A DNA stretch of 21,448 nt, from contig JAZBOW010000239.1 in NCBI GenBank assembly GCA_036351335.1, positions 1-21,448 on the forward strand. The letters run 5' to 3'. Under the pieces are notes generated by a model. That model made no database searches and had not been told where the DNA came from. It saw only the letters and a program-made list of their open reading frames with translations. Of the stretch, positions 7,421-15,067 are shown one piece after another (position 1 is the stretch's first letter; each line of letters opens with the position of its first letter). The position numbers were made by a program, and so were the translations under genes. Source of the stretch: UBA4459 sp036351335 (GTDB taxonomy: Bacteria > Bacteroidota > Bacteroidia > Bacteroidales > F082).

Positions 7421-8176
7421 CTATGATTCGGTCATCATTTTTCTGATCTCCCCAAATTCCTGCAACCAACGATACATACCATTGTGTATTCCTCCTGAAT
7501 AACAGGCCACATGTGTCCATTGCGGATTCAGTAAATTATATCGGTGCCCATAGCCGGCAATGCCGCTGTCGATAAGCAGTAATATAACGATTTCGCGGGG
7601 AGAAGCTTTTGGAAACCGGCCGGCAATGTTTTCATTCCCTGTTTTCATATTGGGCGCATACTTTACAATGCGTTCCGTGGGTGTCGAATGATCACTTCCG
7701 TAATGTCCCAGTTTCCAATCATGCCTGTCCTGGTCTTTTCCGTGCTTTTTAGCAGCTTTATAAATGCCTTCATCGGGTTGTAAAATCGGTAGGGGTTGTA
7801 AATTTTCCAGGTCATGGATGAGGCTTTTGATGGCAGCAACCTCTTCTTCATACCGATAGTAAGCCTGGGTATCAATCTTATGCAACGATATCTTCCCGTT
7901 TTGTTGTTTATAAGTAGTTTCAATGGAATACCGTACTTCTCCCGGGCCATAAATTTCCAATTCTGCTTCTGCTTTTTTCAGGTAGGGTTTTATCAGGTTT
8001 AAATAAGTCTGCGGCTGGCTGCGCACCAGGTTGATCTCATAGATCATCAGTTTTTCATCTTCCGATAAGTAATGACAATGGGCTGCCGTATTCAAATTTC
8101 TGGTGATCTGGCTGAAAGCACCTATACTGAAGAGCAAAATGATAATTACGGAAAATATTTTTCTATTGATCAACAT
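7421..8176 (-). CDS. Secreted CAP (SCP/PR1-like) domain protein
   Basis: 251 residues. MLINRKIF plus a hydrophobic stretch to SIGAFSQ is a signal peptide (about 1-22), so the protein is exported, most likely to the periplasm or surface. The CAP fold is spread through the rest: MIYEINLVRSQPQTYL at 44-59 is the first helix, then KHGKDQDRH with His145, the LGHYGSDHSTPTERI stretch, GNENIAG with Glu182, and GYGHRYNLLNP with His211. These are the His/Glu cavity residues of CAP proteins, which in some members bind metal or lipid. A segment at about 70-125 is longer than in minimal CAP domains. Bacterial CAP proteins have no agreed function. The gene runs convergently towards the Omp28-like gene and follows the DEAD-box gene by 93 bases, with a terminator between them, so it probably has its own promoter. 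Confidence 0.88.
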   Translation of the reverse strand: MLINRKIFSVIIILLFSIGAFSQITRNLNTAAHCHYLSEDEKLMIYEINLVRSQPQTYLNLIKPYLKKAEAELEIYGPGEVRYSIETTYKQQNGKISLHKIDTQAYYRYEEEVAAIKSLIHDLENLQPLPILQPDEGIYKAAKKHGKDQDRHDWKLGHYGSDHSTPTERIVKYAPNMKTGNENIAGRFPKASPREIVILLLIDSGIAGYGHRYNLLNPQWTHVACYSGGIHNGMYRWLQEFGEIRKMMTES

Positions 8177-8227
8177 GAGTTATTCGTTTCAGGAAAAACG
8201 AAACTTGGCCTACAATATTTTACTTTT

Positions 8228-8251
8228 AAAAAATTCCCGGTTGAAGGGGAA
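8228..8251 (-). terminator. Probable intrinsic terminator of the DEAD-box helicase gene
   Basis: Read on the minus strand, TTCCC (8251-8247) and GGGAA (8238-8234) form a 5-bp stem around an 8-base loop, followed directly by six T (8233-8228). It starts 18 bases after the helicase stop codon. The stem is short but the T-run is uninterrupted and well placed. It would insulate the CAP-domain gene from helicase transcription. Confidence 0.55.
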
Positions 8252-8269
8252 ACTTTAAGAATGGAATTA

Positions 8270-9469
8270 TTATTTCTTCTTATTCCATCTGCGTTTCACG
8301 AAAGGCTTTCTTTTCCTGGGTTTGTATTCAGGTGATTCGCCCAACTCTTTAGGCACTTGCGATTTATGCAAAGTTTCACCCAGCAGTTCTTCAATTTCAA
8401 GGAATTTGCCTTGCGAATCCTCATCAATCAGGGTGATGGCAACCCCGTCGGCTTCGGCACGGGCTGTACGTCCGATGCGGTGGATATAATCTTCCCCGTC
8501 ATTGGGCACATCAAAATTAATGACCAGGTCGATGTCTTCAATATCAATGCCACGCGACAAAATATCAGTAGCTACCAATACATTGATCCGCCTGGCCTTG
8601 AAACTCCGCAACGCGTTTTCCCTTTCTTCCTGTTTGAGGTCGGAATGGATGTCGGCTACGTTGATGCCCTTTTTCTTCAAGGTGCTGCTCAGTTGTTTGG
8701 TACTTAATTTTGTGGAGCAGAAAATAAGCACGCTTCTGAGTTTTTTGGTTTGCAGCAGGTAGGAAACCAAAGGAATTTTTTGTTTTGAATACACCACGTA
8801 GGCAATCTGGAGGATTTTTTCGGCCGGTTTCGACATCGCAATACTGATCTCTTTTGGGTTTGAAAGTACGGTTTTGGCCAGCGTCCTGATCTTTTGTGGC
8901 ATGGTAGCCGAAAACATAAGGGTTTGTCGTTTTTTAGGCAGGTAAGAAATGAGTTTCATGATGTCATCATAAAAACCCATGTCCAGCATGCGGTCGGCTT
9001 CATCAAGGATGAGGTATTTCAATTCGGATACTTTCACATAGCCCATGTTGAAATGGGAGATCAGCCTGCCAGGTGTGCCAATAATGACGTCGGCACCATC
9101 CGATAATGCTTTTTTCTCCTGGGCATATGAAGTACCGTCCGTACCTCCGTAAACAGCTATGGAACTCACAGGTGTAAAATATGAAAACCCTTCCATTTGC
9201 TGGTCTATCTGCACGGCAAGCTCACGTGTGGGGACAATAATAAGTGCTTTTACCTGGTGGTGGTCCTGGTCTCCGGTAATTATTTTATTGATGATGGGTA
9301 ACAGGAACGCGGCCGTTTTGCCTGTGCCGGTTTGTGCTGAGGCGATGACGTCTTCGCCCTGCATAATTAAAGGAATCACTTGTTCCTGAACTGGTGTGGC
9401 TTTTTCAAAGCCAATAGCGTCAATACCTTCCTCAAGTTTCTCGTCGAATGAAAATGCTTTAAAATCCAA
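8270..9469 (-). CDS. DEAD-box ATP-dependent RNA helicase (RhlE-like)
   Basis: 399 residues with every DEAD-box motif: Q motif around TPVQEQ (25-30), Walker A AQTGTGKT (45-52), PTREL (80-84), TPGR (132-135), DEAD (156-159), SAT (187-189), LIFCST (248-253), DILSRGIDI (302-310) and HRIGRTAR (330-337). The short basic tail (PRKRKPFVKRRWNKKK) is typical of RhlE-type bacterial helicases, which unwind RNA duplexes during ribosome assembly, RNA decay or cold adaptation. The protein is cytoplasmic. The only credible start is TTG at 9469: the frame has no ATG or GTG between the upstream stop and the Q motif, and residue 1 lies at the usual place before it. A TAnnTTTG element sits about 47 bases upstream of the start. 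The assignment to RhlE and not CshA or DeaD rests on length and tail. Confidence 0.93.
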   Translation of the reverse strand: MDFKAFSFDEKLEEGIDAIGFEKATPVQEQVIPLIMQGEDVIASAQTGTGKTAAFLLPIINKIITGDQDHHQVKALIIVPTRELAVQIDQQMEGFSYFTPVSSIAVYGGTDGTSYAQEKKALSDGADVIIGTPGRLISHFNMGYVKVSELKYLILDEADRMLDMGFYDDIMKLISYLPKKRQTLMFSATMPQKIRTLAKTVLSNPKEISIAMSKPAEKILQIAYVVYSKQKIPLVSYLLQTKKLRSVLIFCSTKLSTKQLSSTLKKKGINVADIHSDLKQEERENALRSFKARRINVLVATDILSRGIDIEDIDLVINFDVPNDGEDYIHRIGRTARAEADGVAITLIDEDSQGKFLEIEELLGETLHKSQVPKELGESPEYKPRKRKPFVKRRWNKKK

Positions 9470-9515
9470 TGTTTCGTTTTTTGAAAAATCAGTCGAAATT
9501 ACAAAATAAGCAGCA

Positions 9516-9523
9516 CAAATATA
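9516..9523 (-). promoter_or_regulatory. Candidate -7 promoter element for the DEAD-box helicase gene
   Basis: On the minus strand 9523-9516 reads TATATTTG, an exact match to TAnnTTTG. Transcription would start around 9510, giving a leader of about 40 bases before the TTG start at 9469. No clear TTTG -33 box is seen at 19-20 bases upstream. Confidence 0.4.
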
Positions 9524-9566
9524 TTTTGGTTGGAATAATTACATGTATTGTGTTATTACCAACCCA

Positions 9567-10037
9567 TTAATCTTCCCATTTACCTGCTTGTTTCCCGGTC
9601 AAGGTGTCAATTTCTATAATCAATAAAACCATTTCGTCAAGACTTTTATCGGCATATGAATTTTTCACAGGCCCTCCGTATTTCGACATGATGATATCCA
9701 GTCCTTCTATTTTCTGTGATTTTTCGTTAGCTATTAAAATGTCACCGTATCCAATAATCGATCTGTATTTTGTGGTCCAGTTGCAGGCTTTTTTACTTGT
9801 TAAAATCTCATGATCAAGTTCCATTTCAAAACAAACACGTTTATTCCTTCTGATAAAATCAATTTTGTTTCCTTCGGGTGCTGAGTGGATGAACAGTTTA
9901 TTGTTTTTATAACCAAAATTGACAGGAACAATATGTGCCTCGTCATCTATTGAAAAGCCTATCCGGCAAATAGAAGATTCGTTCAGTATTTTTTCAATAA
10001 TTTGAGTATCCGTAATTAGTTTGTCGAATCGTCGCAT
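9567..10037 (-). CDS. Pyridoxamine 5'-phosphate oxidase-family (NimA-like) flavin-binding protein
   Basis: 156 residues, the length of NimA-like split-barrel proteins. The order of features fits: an N-terminal helix (MRRFDKLITDTQIIEKIL), first strand SSICRIGFSIDDEAHIVPVNFGY, then KLFIHSAPEGNKIDFIRRN with His51 and Ser52 in the likely flavin-phosphate region, FEMELDHE at 70-77, and YRSIIGYGDI at 91-100. Relatives bind FMN, F420 or haem. The Nim branch includes 5-nitroimidazole resistance reductases, but most members have unknown substrates, so resistance should not be assumed. The start ATG at 10035-10037 lies only 12 bases beyond the terminator of the upstream VPS10-like gene. Any promoter must therefore overlap that terminator, or expression depends on read-through. 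Confidence 0.85.
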   Translation of the reverse strand: MRRFDKLITDTQIIEKILNESSICRIGFSIDDEAHIVPVNFGYKNNKLFIHSAPEGNKIDFIRRNKRVCFEMELDHEILTSKKACNWTTKYRSIIGYGDILIANEKSQKIEGLDIIMSKYGGPVKNSYADKSLDEMVLLIIEIDTLTGKQAGKWED

Positions 10038-10039
10038 AG

Positions 10040-10082
10040 TATAAAATTAAACCAGCCGGGTCGAATTTTGTCCCAGCTGGTT
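10040..10082 (-). terminator. Strong intrinsic terminator of the VPS10/BNR-like gene
   Basis: On the minus strand the arms AACCAGCTGGG (10082-10072) and CCCGGCTGGTT (10060-10050) pair over 11 positions with one G-U wobble. The loop is 11 bases and TAATTTTATA follows. It begins 12 bases after the stop codon of the 1091-residue gene. The orientation is informative: the odd position is a permissible G-U in the minus transcript but a C-A mismatch on the plus strand, so it is built for the minus-strand gene. Confidence 0.75.
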
Positions 10083-10094
10083 GAAAGAGGTTTA

Positions 10095-13000
10095 TTAAAA
10101 TTTCGGTGTTCTTCCTGGTGTATAAGGTGCATTCAACTTATCCAATTCATCGTCCAGCTTGTCCAGTTTGCTGCTTAATTCAGTAAGCTGACCAATGACC
10201 GGTGGCATGGCTTCTATCAAAATTTCATAATTCATTTTTTGGGTAGCCGTTGGCGCTGAAGTGGATTGCCATGAAGCCCATAAGATCGCACCCAATCTGT
10301 TCGAAAGTGGCATTTGCTCAGGTGGTACTTCTTCCCAACTTGCTTTTGCAGGTGTGCCATCAAACAAGAATGTGATGTCATCCAGCTCTTTTTTGATTTC
10401 AGCCGCTTCATTTTTCATTGCCATGGTAGCACCATGAGATTGCTGCAATGCCTGTCTGATATAAGCGGTCTTTGTTTCAAGTTCCTTTTGATATTTCTCA
10501 ATATCATTCATTACCCGCCATAAGTCGGCCACGTCGCTGTAAAAGGCCACGAATGCTTCCTTATTTTCAGCAGGCAAAGTCCTGTTCTCTAATACCTTTG
10601 CTTCAAATGTAACAGGTCCGGCCAATTTTGTTTCCACACCATCATGTACCATACTCATTTCAACGGTATACCTGCCTGGCAATGCCAGCATACCACTTCC
10701 GCCATCCTTCATGGGGTCAAATTTTTCATCTTTCATTTCGATATAGGATGGATTTTTATACCTCAAATCCCAGTTGGTGCGCTGGATGCCTTTGGATGCT
10801 TTTTTATAAAGCTGACGAGCGATATTTCCGTTTTTGTTTTTAATGGAAAATACCAGATAAGGGGCAATTTCTTTCTCTTCTGCATCCAGTTGTTCTTTGG
10901 TGGGCTGGGGGATAGGCTGTCCTTCTTTAAACAGTTCTTTCTCCTTTTCCAATCGTTCCGACTTCATGCTTTTCGGTACATCTTTCAGATAATAGGTAAA
11001 GGTGGCCCCAAATTCAGGATTTTCTGCTTCATAAATAGCTGATCCTGTTCCATACCTGCTGCCTTGTTGAATATACATCAATGCATCCTTAACGGGGAAC
11101 AAAATCGCTTCCTGGTTTTCTAGTTTCTCCGTTGAGACCTCACGCAGTGGCGTATAATCATCTAAAATGTAAAAGCCCCTTCCAAAAGTGGCAATCACCA
11201 GGTCGTTTTCCCTTTCCTGGATGGCAATGTCCTTGACTGCAATATCAGGCAATCCTGAAGCTAATTTAACCCACTGTCCACCTCCATCGGTTGTAAAATA
11301 AAAACTGAATTCTGTACCCACAAATAGTAAATCTTCATTAACCGGATCCTGGTTGATGGTATGTACAGTTTCGTCCTCTGGTAAGTCGGAAACGATAGAA
11401 ACCCACGTTTTTCCTTTGTCGGAACTTTTTAACAGGTAGGGTTTAAAATCGTCACTTTTAATATTATTGAAAGATGCAAAGACCACGTTTTCATCGAATC
11501 GTGAAGGTAAAATATCGCTTATATAGGTATATTCAGGAACACTTGGAAAGGTGGTTGTTTTCGTCCATGTATTGCCATCGTCATCCGTTACCTGGATCAC
11601 ACCATCATCTGTGCCGATATATATTAGTCCTTCTTTAATGGTGGATTCGGCAAGCGAAACAATGGTACCCCACTGTGAGGAGGATACATCTTTGGCTACG
11701 GCATCGGCAGGCCAGTATTTTCCCATTACCTTAAATTGGTTGCGATCTTCATTCCGGGTCAGGTCATCACTAATCACTTCCCAGGTATTACCGCGGTCGT
11801 CAGATTTGAAAACTTTGTTGGCAGCCATGTATATCCGTGTACCTGAATGTGGGCTTAAAATAAAAGGGGCATCCCAATTCCAACGGTACGTTAATTCATC
11901 TTTTCGTGGTTCGGGCTTGACCTTCATTTTCTCACCAGATTTTTTATCATAACGATAAATATTTCCATATTGATAGGCCGAATACACAATGTCAGGGTTG
12001 TCAGGTTCGATAGCTTGCCAGAAACCATCACCACCGAGCGTTACCACCCATTCATCACTGGTTACTCCACCAGATTTAAGATTGCGAGACGGGCCACCCA
12101 TACTATTATTGTCCTGGGTGCCACCGTAAACCCAGTAGAAAGGTTCGGTGTTATCCACATTAACACGGTAATACTGCGTTACCGGTAAATTGGTTTTAAA
12201 AAGGAATGATGATCCGCCATCAAAAGTTTCATAAATGCCACCATCTCCGCCAATCATAAAATGGTCGGTATTTTTTGGGTCGATCCACATAGCGTGGTCA
12301 TCCACATGGCGTTTGTTGTTGCTTACATTGTTCCATGTGTTGCCGCCATCTGTAGTATATTTGGTGTAGGTGCCAATGGAATACACTTTGTCGGCATTTT
12401 TGGGGTCGCAGATTAGTTCGCTGTAATACTGTCCGCTGGTATTGTAATCATTCATTTTATCAAATGAAGCGCCACGATTGGTAGAACGATAAAAACCGCC
12501 TTTATCGTTGGAAGCTTCAAACATTACATACACGATATTGGGATTCACAGGCGAAACGACAATGGCCATACCCCCCTTATCTACTCCTGGAATACCATTG
12601 GTAAGTTTATCCCATGTTTTTCCGGCATCTTTCGACTTATAAAATGCTGATTCAGGGCCACCGCCAATTTTTGAAAACTGCCTTCTGCGGCGTTGTTCTG
12701 CTCCCGCATAGATCACATCTGGATTCCCGGGTTCAAAACAAATATTGGCAACACCCGTGTGTTCACTTATTTCGAGTACCTTTTCCCAGGTTTCACCTCC
12801 ATCGATGGTTTTATATAAACCGCGCTCACCGCCTGGGCCCCATGCCGAACCTTCAGCAGCTACGTATACTATATCAGAATTTCGTGGATCGATTAAAATG
12901 CCTCCTATTTGCCGGGATTCTTCCAGTCCCATATTTTTCCATTTTTTGCCCCCATCGATAGTTTTATATACGCCGTTTCCATATCCGAGGGCACGCTGGT

Positions 13001-13370
13001 GGTTATTTTCGCCGGTGCCTGCCCATACCACGTTCCGGTTGTTGGGATCCATGGCGAGTGCGCCGATGGCATATGTACCATAATTGTCAAAAATGGGCGT
13101 ATAAGTAGTGCCGTTGTTGGTGGTTTTCCAGATATGGCCGGAAGCAATACCTACATAATACGTACTTGGATTATCAGGGTCAACGGCAAAATCAGAAATT
13201 CTTCCTGACGCAAATGCAGGGCCGATGCTTCGCCATTTTAAACCACTGAAAGTACCCGACTTTAGGCTATCAGCTTCAGGTTCGTCTTTTTTCTTTTTGG
13301 CTTCTGCCTGGGTAAATAATAAAATCATGGCCAGCGCAAGAATCGCCCTGACGGTCAGCAATTTTTTCAT
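10095..13370 (-). CDS. Large exported VPS10/BNR-repeat beta-propeller protein (sortilin/glycosyl-hydrolase-like)
   Basis: 1091 residues. A signal peptide ends near AEA (about residue 24), followed by a Lys-rich start. Asp-box motifs at 137-144, 188-195, 246-253, 339-346, 523-530, 595-602 and 649-656 mark many propeller blades, probably two tandem propellers as in sortilin/GH74-like folds. The HxDxH block is at 355-359, DGGI at 376-379, QYY at 399-401 and GGTQDN at 416-421. Residues about 836-925 resemble a FlgD-type Ig domain (NIARQLYKKASKGIQRTNWD, LPGRYTVEM). About 935-1075 is helical and coiled-coil-like, ending TPGRTPKF. There is no T9SS sorting domain, unlike the protein at 365-3094, so it is probably periplasmic. 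Large proteins of this plan are common in Bacteroidota; the true substrate is unknown. A strong terminator follows. Confidence 0.88.
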   Translation of the reverse strand: MKKLLTVRAILALAMILLFTQAEAKKKKDEPEADSLKSGTFSGLKWRSIGPAFASGRISDFAVDPDNPSTYYVGIASGHIWKTTNNGTTYTPIFDNYGTYAIGALAMDPNNRNVVWAGTGENNHQRALGYGNGVYKTIDGGKKWKNMGLEESRQIGGILIDPRNSDIVYVAAEGSAWGPGGERGLYKTIDGGETWEKVLEISEHTGVANICFEPGNPDVIYAGAEQRRRRQFSKIGGGPESAFYKSKDAGKTWDKLTNGIPGVDKGGMAIVVSPVNPNIVYVMFEASNDKGGFYRSTNRGASFDKMNDYNTSGQYYSELICDPKNADKVYSIGTYTKYTTDGGNTWNNVSNNKRHVDDHAMWIDPKNTDHFMIGGDGGIYETFDGGSSFLFKTNLPVTQYYRVNVDNTEPFYWVYGGTQDNNSMGGPSRNLKSGGVTSDEWVVTLGGDGFWQAIEPDNPDIVYSAYQYGNIYRYDKKSGEKMKVKPEPRKDELTYRWNWDAPFILSPHSGTRIYMAANKVFKSDDRGNTWEVISDDLTRNEDRNQFKVMGKYWPADAVAKDVSSSQWGTIVSLAESTIKEGLIYIGTDDGVIQVTDDDGNTWTKTTTFPSVPEYTYISDILPSRFDENVVFASFNNIKSDDFKPYLLKSSDKGKTWVSIVSDLPEDETVHTINQDPVNEDLLFVGTEFSFYFTTDGGGQWVKLASGLPDIAVKDIAIQERENDLVIATFGRGFYILDDYTPLREVSTEKLENQEAILFPVKDALMYIQQGSRYGTGSAIYEAENPEFGATFTYYLKDVPKSMKSERLEKEKELFKEGQPIPQPTKEQLDAEEKEIAPYLVFSIKNKNGNIARQLYKKASKGIQRTNWDLRYKNPSYIEMKDEKFDPMKDGGSGMLALPGRYTVEMSMVHDGVETKLAGPVTFEAKVLENRTLPAENKEAFVAFYSDVADLWRVMNDIEKYQKELETKTAYIRQALQQSHGATMAMKNEAAEIKKELDDITFLFDGTPAKASWEEVPPEQMPLSNRLGAILWASWQSTSAPTATQKMNYEILIEAMPPVIGQLTELSSKLDKLDDELDKLNAPYTPGRTPKF

Positions 13371-13434
13371 TCTAAATTATATTAAGGTTTATAAAAGAGG
13401 GCTAAAATTAATAAAATAAAGCGAATGAGGATGT

Positions 13435-14010
13435 TTACATCTGATTGATCTCATCATAACGAAAACAATAAATGAGATGATCGTTCACCATACCTGCTCC
13501 TTGCATAAATGCATAACAAATGGTGGTGCCAACGAATTTGAACCCTCTTTTTTTGAGGTCTTTACTCATGGCATCTGATTTGAAGGTGCTGGTAGGAATA
13601 TGACTATGATTATTCCATTGATTGATGATGGGCTTGCCACCGGTAAACTGCCAGATGTACTTGTCAAAACTGCCAAATTCTTTTTGAATTTCCAGAAAAT
13701 GCTGTGCATTGGTAATGGTCGATCGTATTTTTAGCTGATTGCGGATGATGCCTTTATTCCGCAATAATTCTTCAATTTTCTTTTCATCATAAAGGGCTAT
13801 TGTAGCTGGTTCGAAATTATCGAATGCTTTACGGAAATTTTCTCGTTTATTCAGAATGGTTGACCAGCTTAAACCGGCCTGGAAGCTATCCAAGACTATA
13901 AATTCAAATAGTTTCCTGTCGTCGTGTACCGGTACACCCCATTCTTCATCGTGATACTTTATATCATTGGCTTTTCCGGCAGGCCAGGGGCATCTCAACT
14001 TATCATTCAT
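13435..14010 (-). CDS. tag: DNA-3-methyladenine glycosylase I
   Basis: 191 residues, close to Escherichia coli Tag. It excises 3-methyladenine from alkylated DNA in base-excision repair. The zinc ligands align as Cys7 (RCPWP), His20 (KYHDEEWGVP), His178 and Cys182 (VNDHLIYC), matching the family Cys/His/His/Cys set. The base pocket is kept at Tyr19 and Trp49 (QAGLSWSTIL). The helix-hairpin-helix region and KKRGFKFVGTTICYAFMQ (153-170) are near identical to the family. The E. coli Glu38 position is Asp41 here (VLDSFQAGLSW), a conservative change in a residue linked to base recognition. The gene starts 9 bases after mtnA ends, so it is probably the last gene of the M20-mtnA-tag run. The cluster partners are metabolic and offer no clear repair link. 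Confidence 0.95.
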   Translation of the reverse strand: MNDKLRCPWPAGKANDIKYHDEEWGVPVHDDRKLFEFIVLDSFQAGLSWSTILNKRENFRKAFDNFEPATIALYDEKKIEELLRNKGIIRNQLKIRSTITNAQHFLEIQKEFGSFDKYIWQFTGGKPIINQWNNHSHIPTSTFKSDAMSKDLKKRGFKFVGTTICYAFMQGAGMVNDHLIYCFRYDEINQM

Positions 14011-14019
14011 ACGGTAGCG

Positions 14020-15066
14020 TTATGTTTCCAATATTTTTTTTACCGACATATTGTGCGCTTTGATAATGCCTTTCTCAGTAATGATACCTTCAATATATTT
14101 GGCAGGTGTTATATCAAAAGCGGGGTTCAGTGCTTTTGATTCTGGCGAACTCACCCGCACCCTGATCTGGTTACCATTATTGTCGATGCCGGTTTGGTAA
14201 AGCACTTCATCCGGATCGCGTTCTTCAATGGGAATATCCCGCCCTGTTTTACAATCAATGTCAAAGGTGGAAGTAGGAGCGGCAACATAAAATGGAACGC
14301 CATATTCACGGGCTATAATAGCTTTCTCCAGTGTGCCTATTTTATTGGCTACATCGCCATTCGCTGCAATCCTGTCGGCCCCCACTATAACGAAATCAAT
14401 TTTCTTCTTCGCCATCAATGTGGCAGCCGCATTATCCGGGATGATGATATGGGGAATATCGTCATTATGCAATTCCCAGGCGGTCAGTTTTGCACCCTGG
14501 TTACGGGGACGGGTTTCATCAACATATACAAATACATCTTTTCCTTGCCGTTTGGCTAAATAAATAGGCGCGAGGGCAGTACCATAGTCTACAAAAGCCA
14601 GCCAGCCCGCATTGCAATGCGTGAGAATGTTCACACTACGGCCAAATAATTCGGCACCTAGTTCGCCAATCTTTTTAGAGTTTTGCGAATCTTCCAATGC
14701 AATTTTTTGGGCTTCAATCATCGCGTTTTCCGGGGATACCAATCCTGCTTTATACACCCTGTCGACAGCGTAAAACAAATTTTTAGCGGTTGGTCGTGTA
14801 TGTTCAATATCCTGGCGGGCTTCTCGAATGGTAAGTGCTTTTATTTTTGTGGTCGACAATAAAAAGGCTTGTGCCATGGCATAACCAGCTGCTGCACCAA
14901 TAGCACCGGCACCGCGCACAACCATGTCGGTGATGGCCATGCAAGTATCCCAATAGGTAGGACATTCATGAATTTCGAATTTGAACGGCAGCATGTTCTG
15001 CTGAATCATGAAAACGGTAGTGCCTTCCATCCATACAGTTTGATATGATTTATCGCCGACGATCAT
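14020..15066 (-). CDS. mtnA: S-methyl-5-thioribose-1-phosphate isomerase
   Basis: 348 residues from ATG at 15064-15066. A longer frame of 11 extra residues would run into the upstream gene's 3' end and lacks family similarity. The enzyme converts 5-methylthioribose 1-phosphate to the ribulose form in methionine salvage from methylthioadenosine. It belongs to the eIF-2B alpha/beta/delta-like fold. Signatures are VVRGAGAIGAAAGYAMA at 49-65, NILTHCNAG with catalytic Cys151, YVDETRPRNQGAKLTAWEL at 181-199, and IVGADRIAANGDVANKIGT with catalytic Asp231. The remaining salvage genes are not in this window, so the cell may use a partial or dispersed route. Only one base separates it from the amidohydrolase stop, and an AGGAAAA purine run lies just upstream, pointing to translational coupling. 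Confidence 0.95.
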   Translation of the reverse strand: MIVGDKSYQTVWMEGTTVFMIQQNMLPFKFEIHECPTYWDTCMAITDMVVRGAGAIGAAAGYAMAQAFLLSTTKIKALTIREARQDIEHTRPTAKNLFYAVDRVYKAGLVSPENAMIEAQKIALEDSQNSKKIGELGAELFGRSVNILTHCNAGWLAFVDYGTALAPIYLAKRQGKDVFVYVDETRPRNQGAKLTAWELHNDDIPHIIIPDNAAATLMAKKKIDFVIVGADRIAANGDVANKIGTLEKAIIAREYGVPFYVAAPTSTFDIDCKTGRDIPIEERDPDEVLYQTGIDNNGNQIRVRVSSPESKALNPAFDITPAKYIEGIITEKGIIKAHNMSVKKILET

Positions 15067-15067
15067 G

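Noticed and set aside
10644..11042. 132-codon open frame on the plus strand, Phe- and Cys-rich
   Set aside because: It is a shadow of the 1091-residue minus-strand gene, whose Asp-box motifs are unmistakable.
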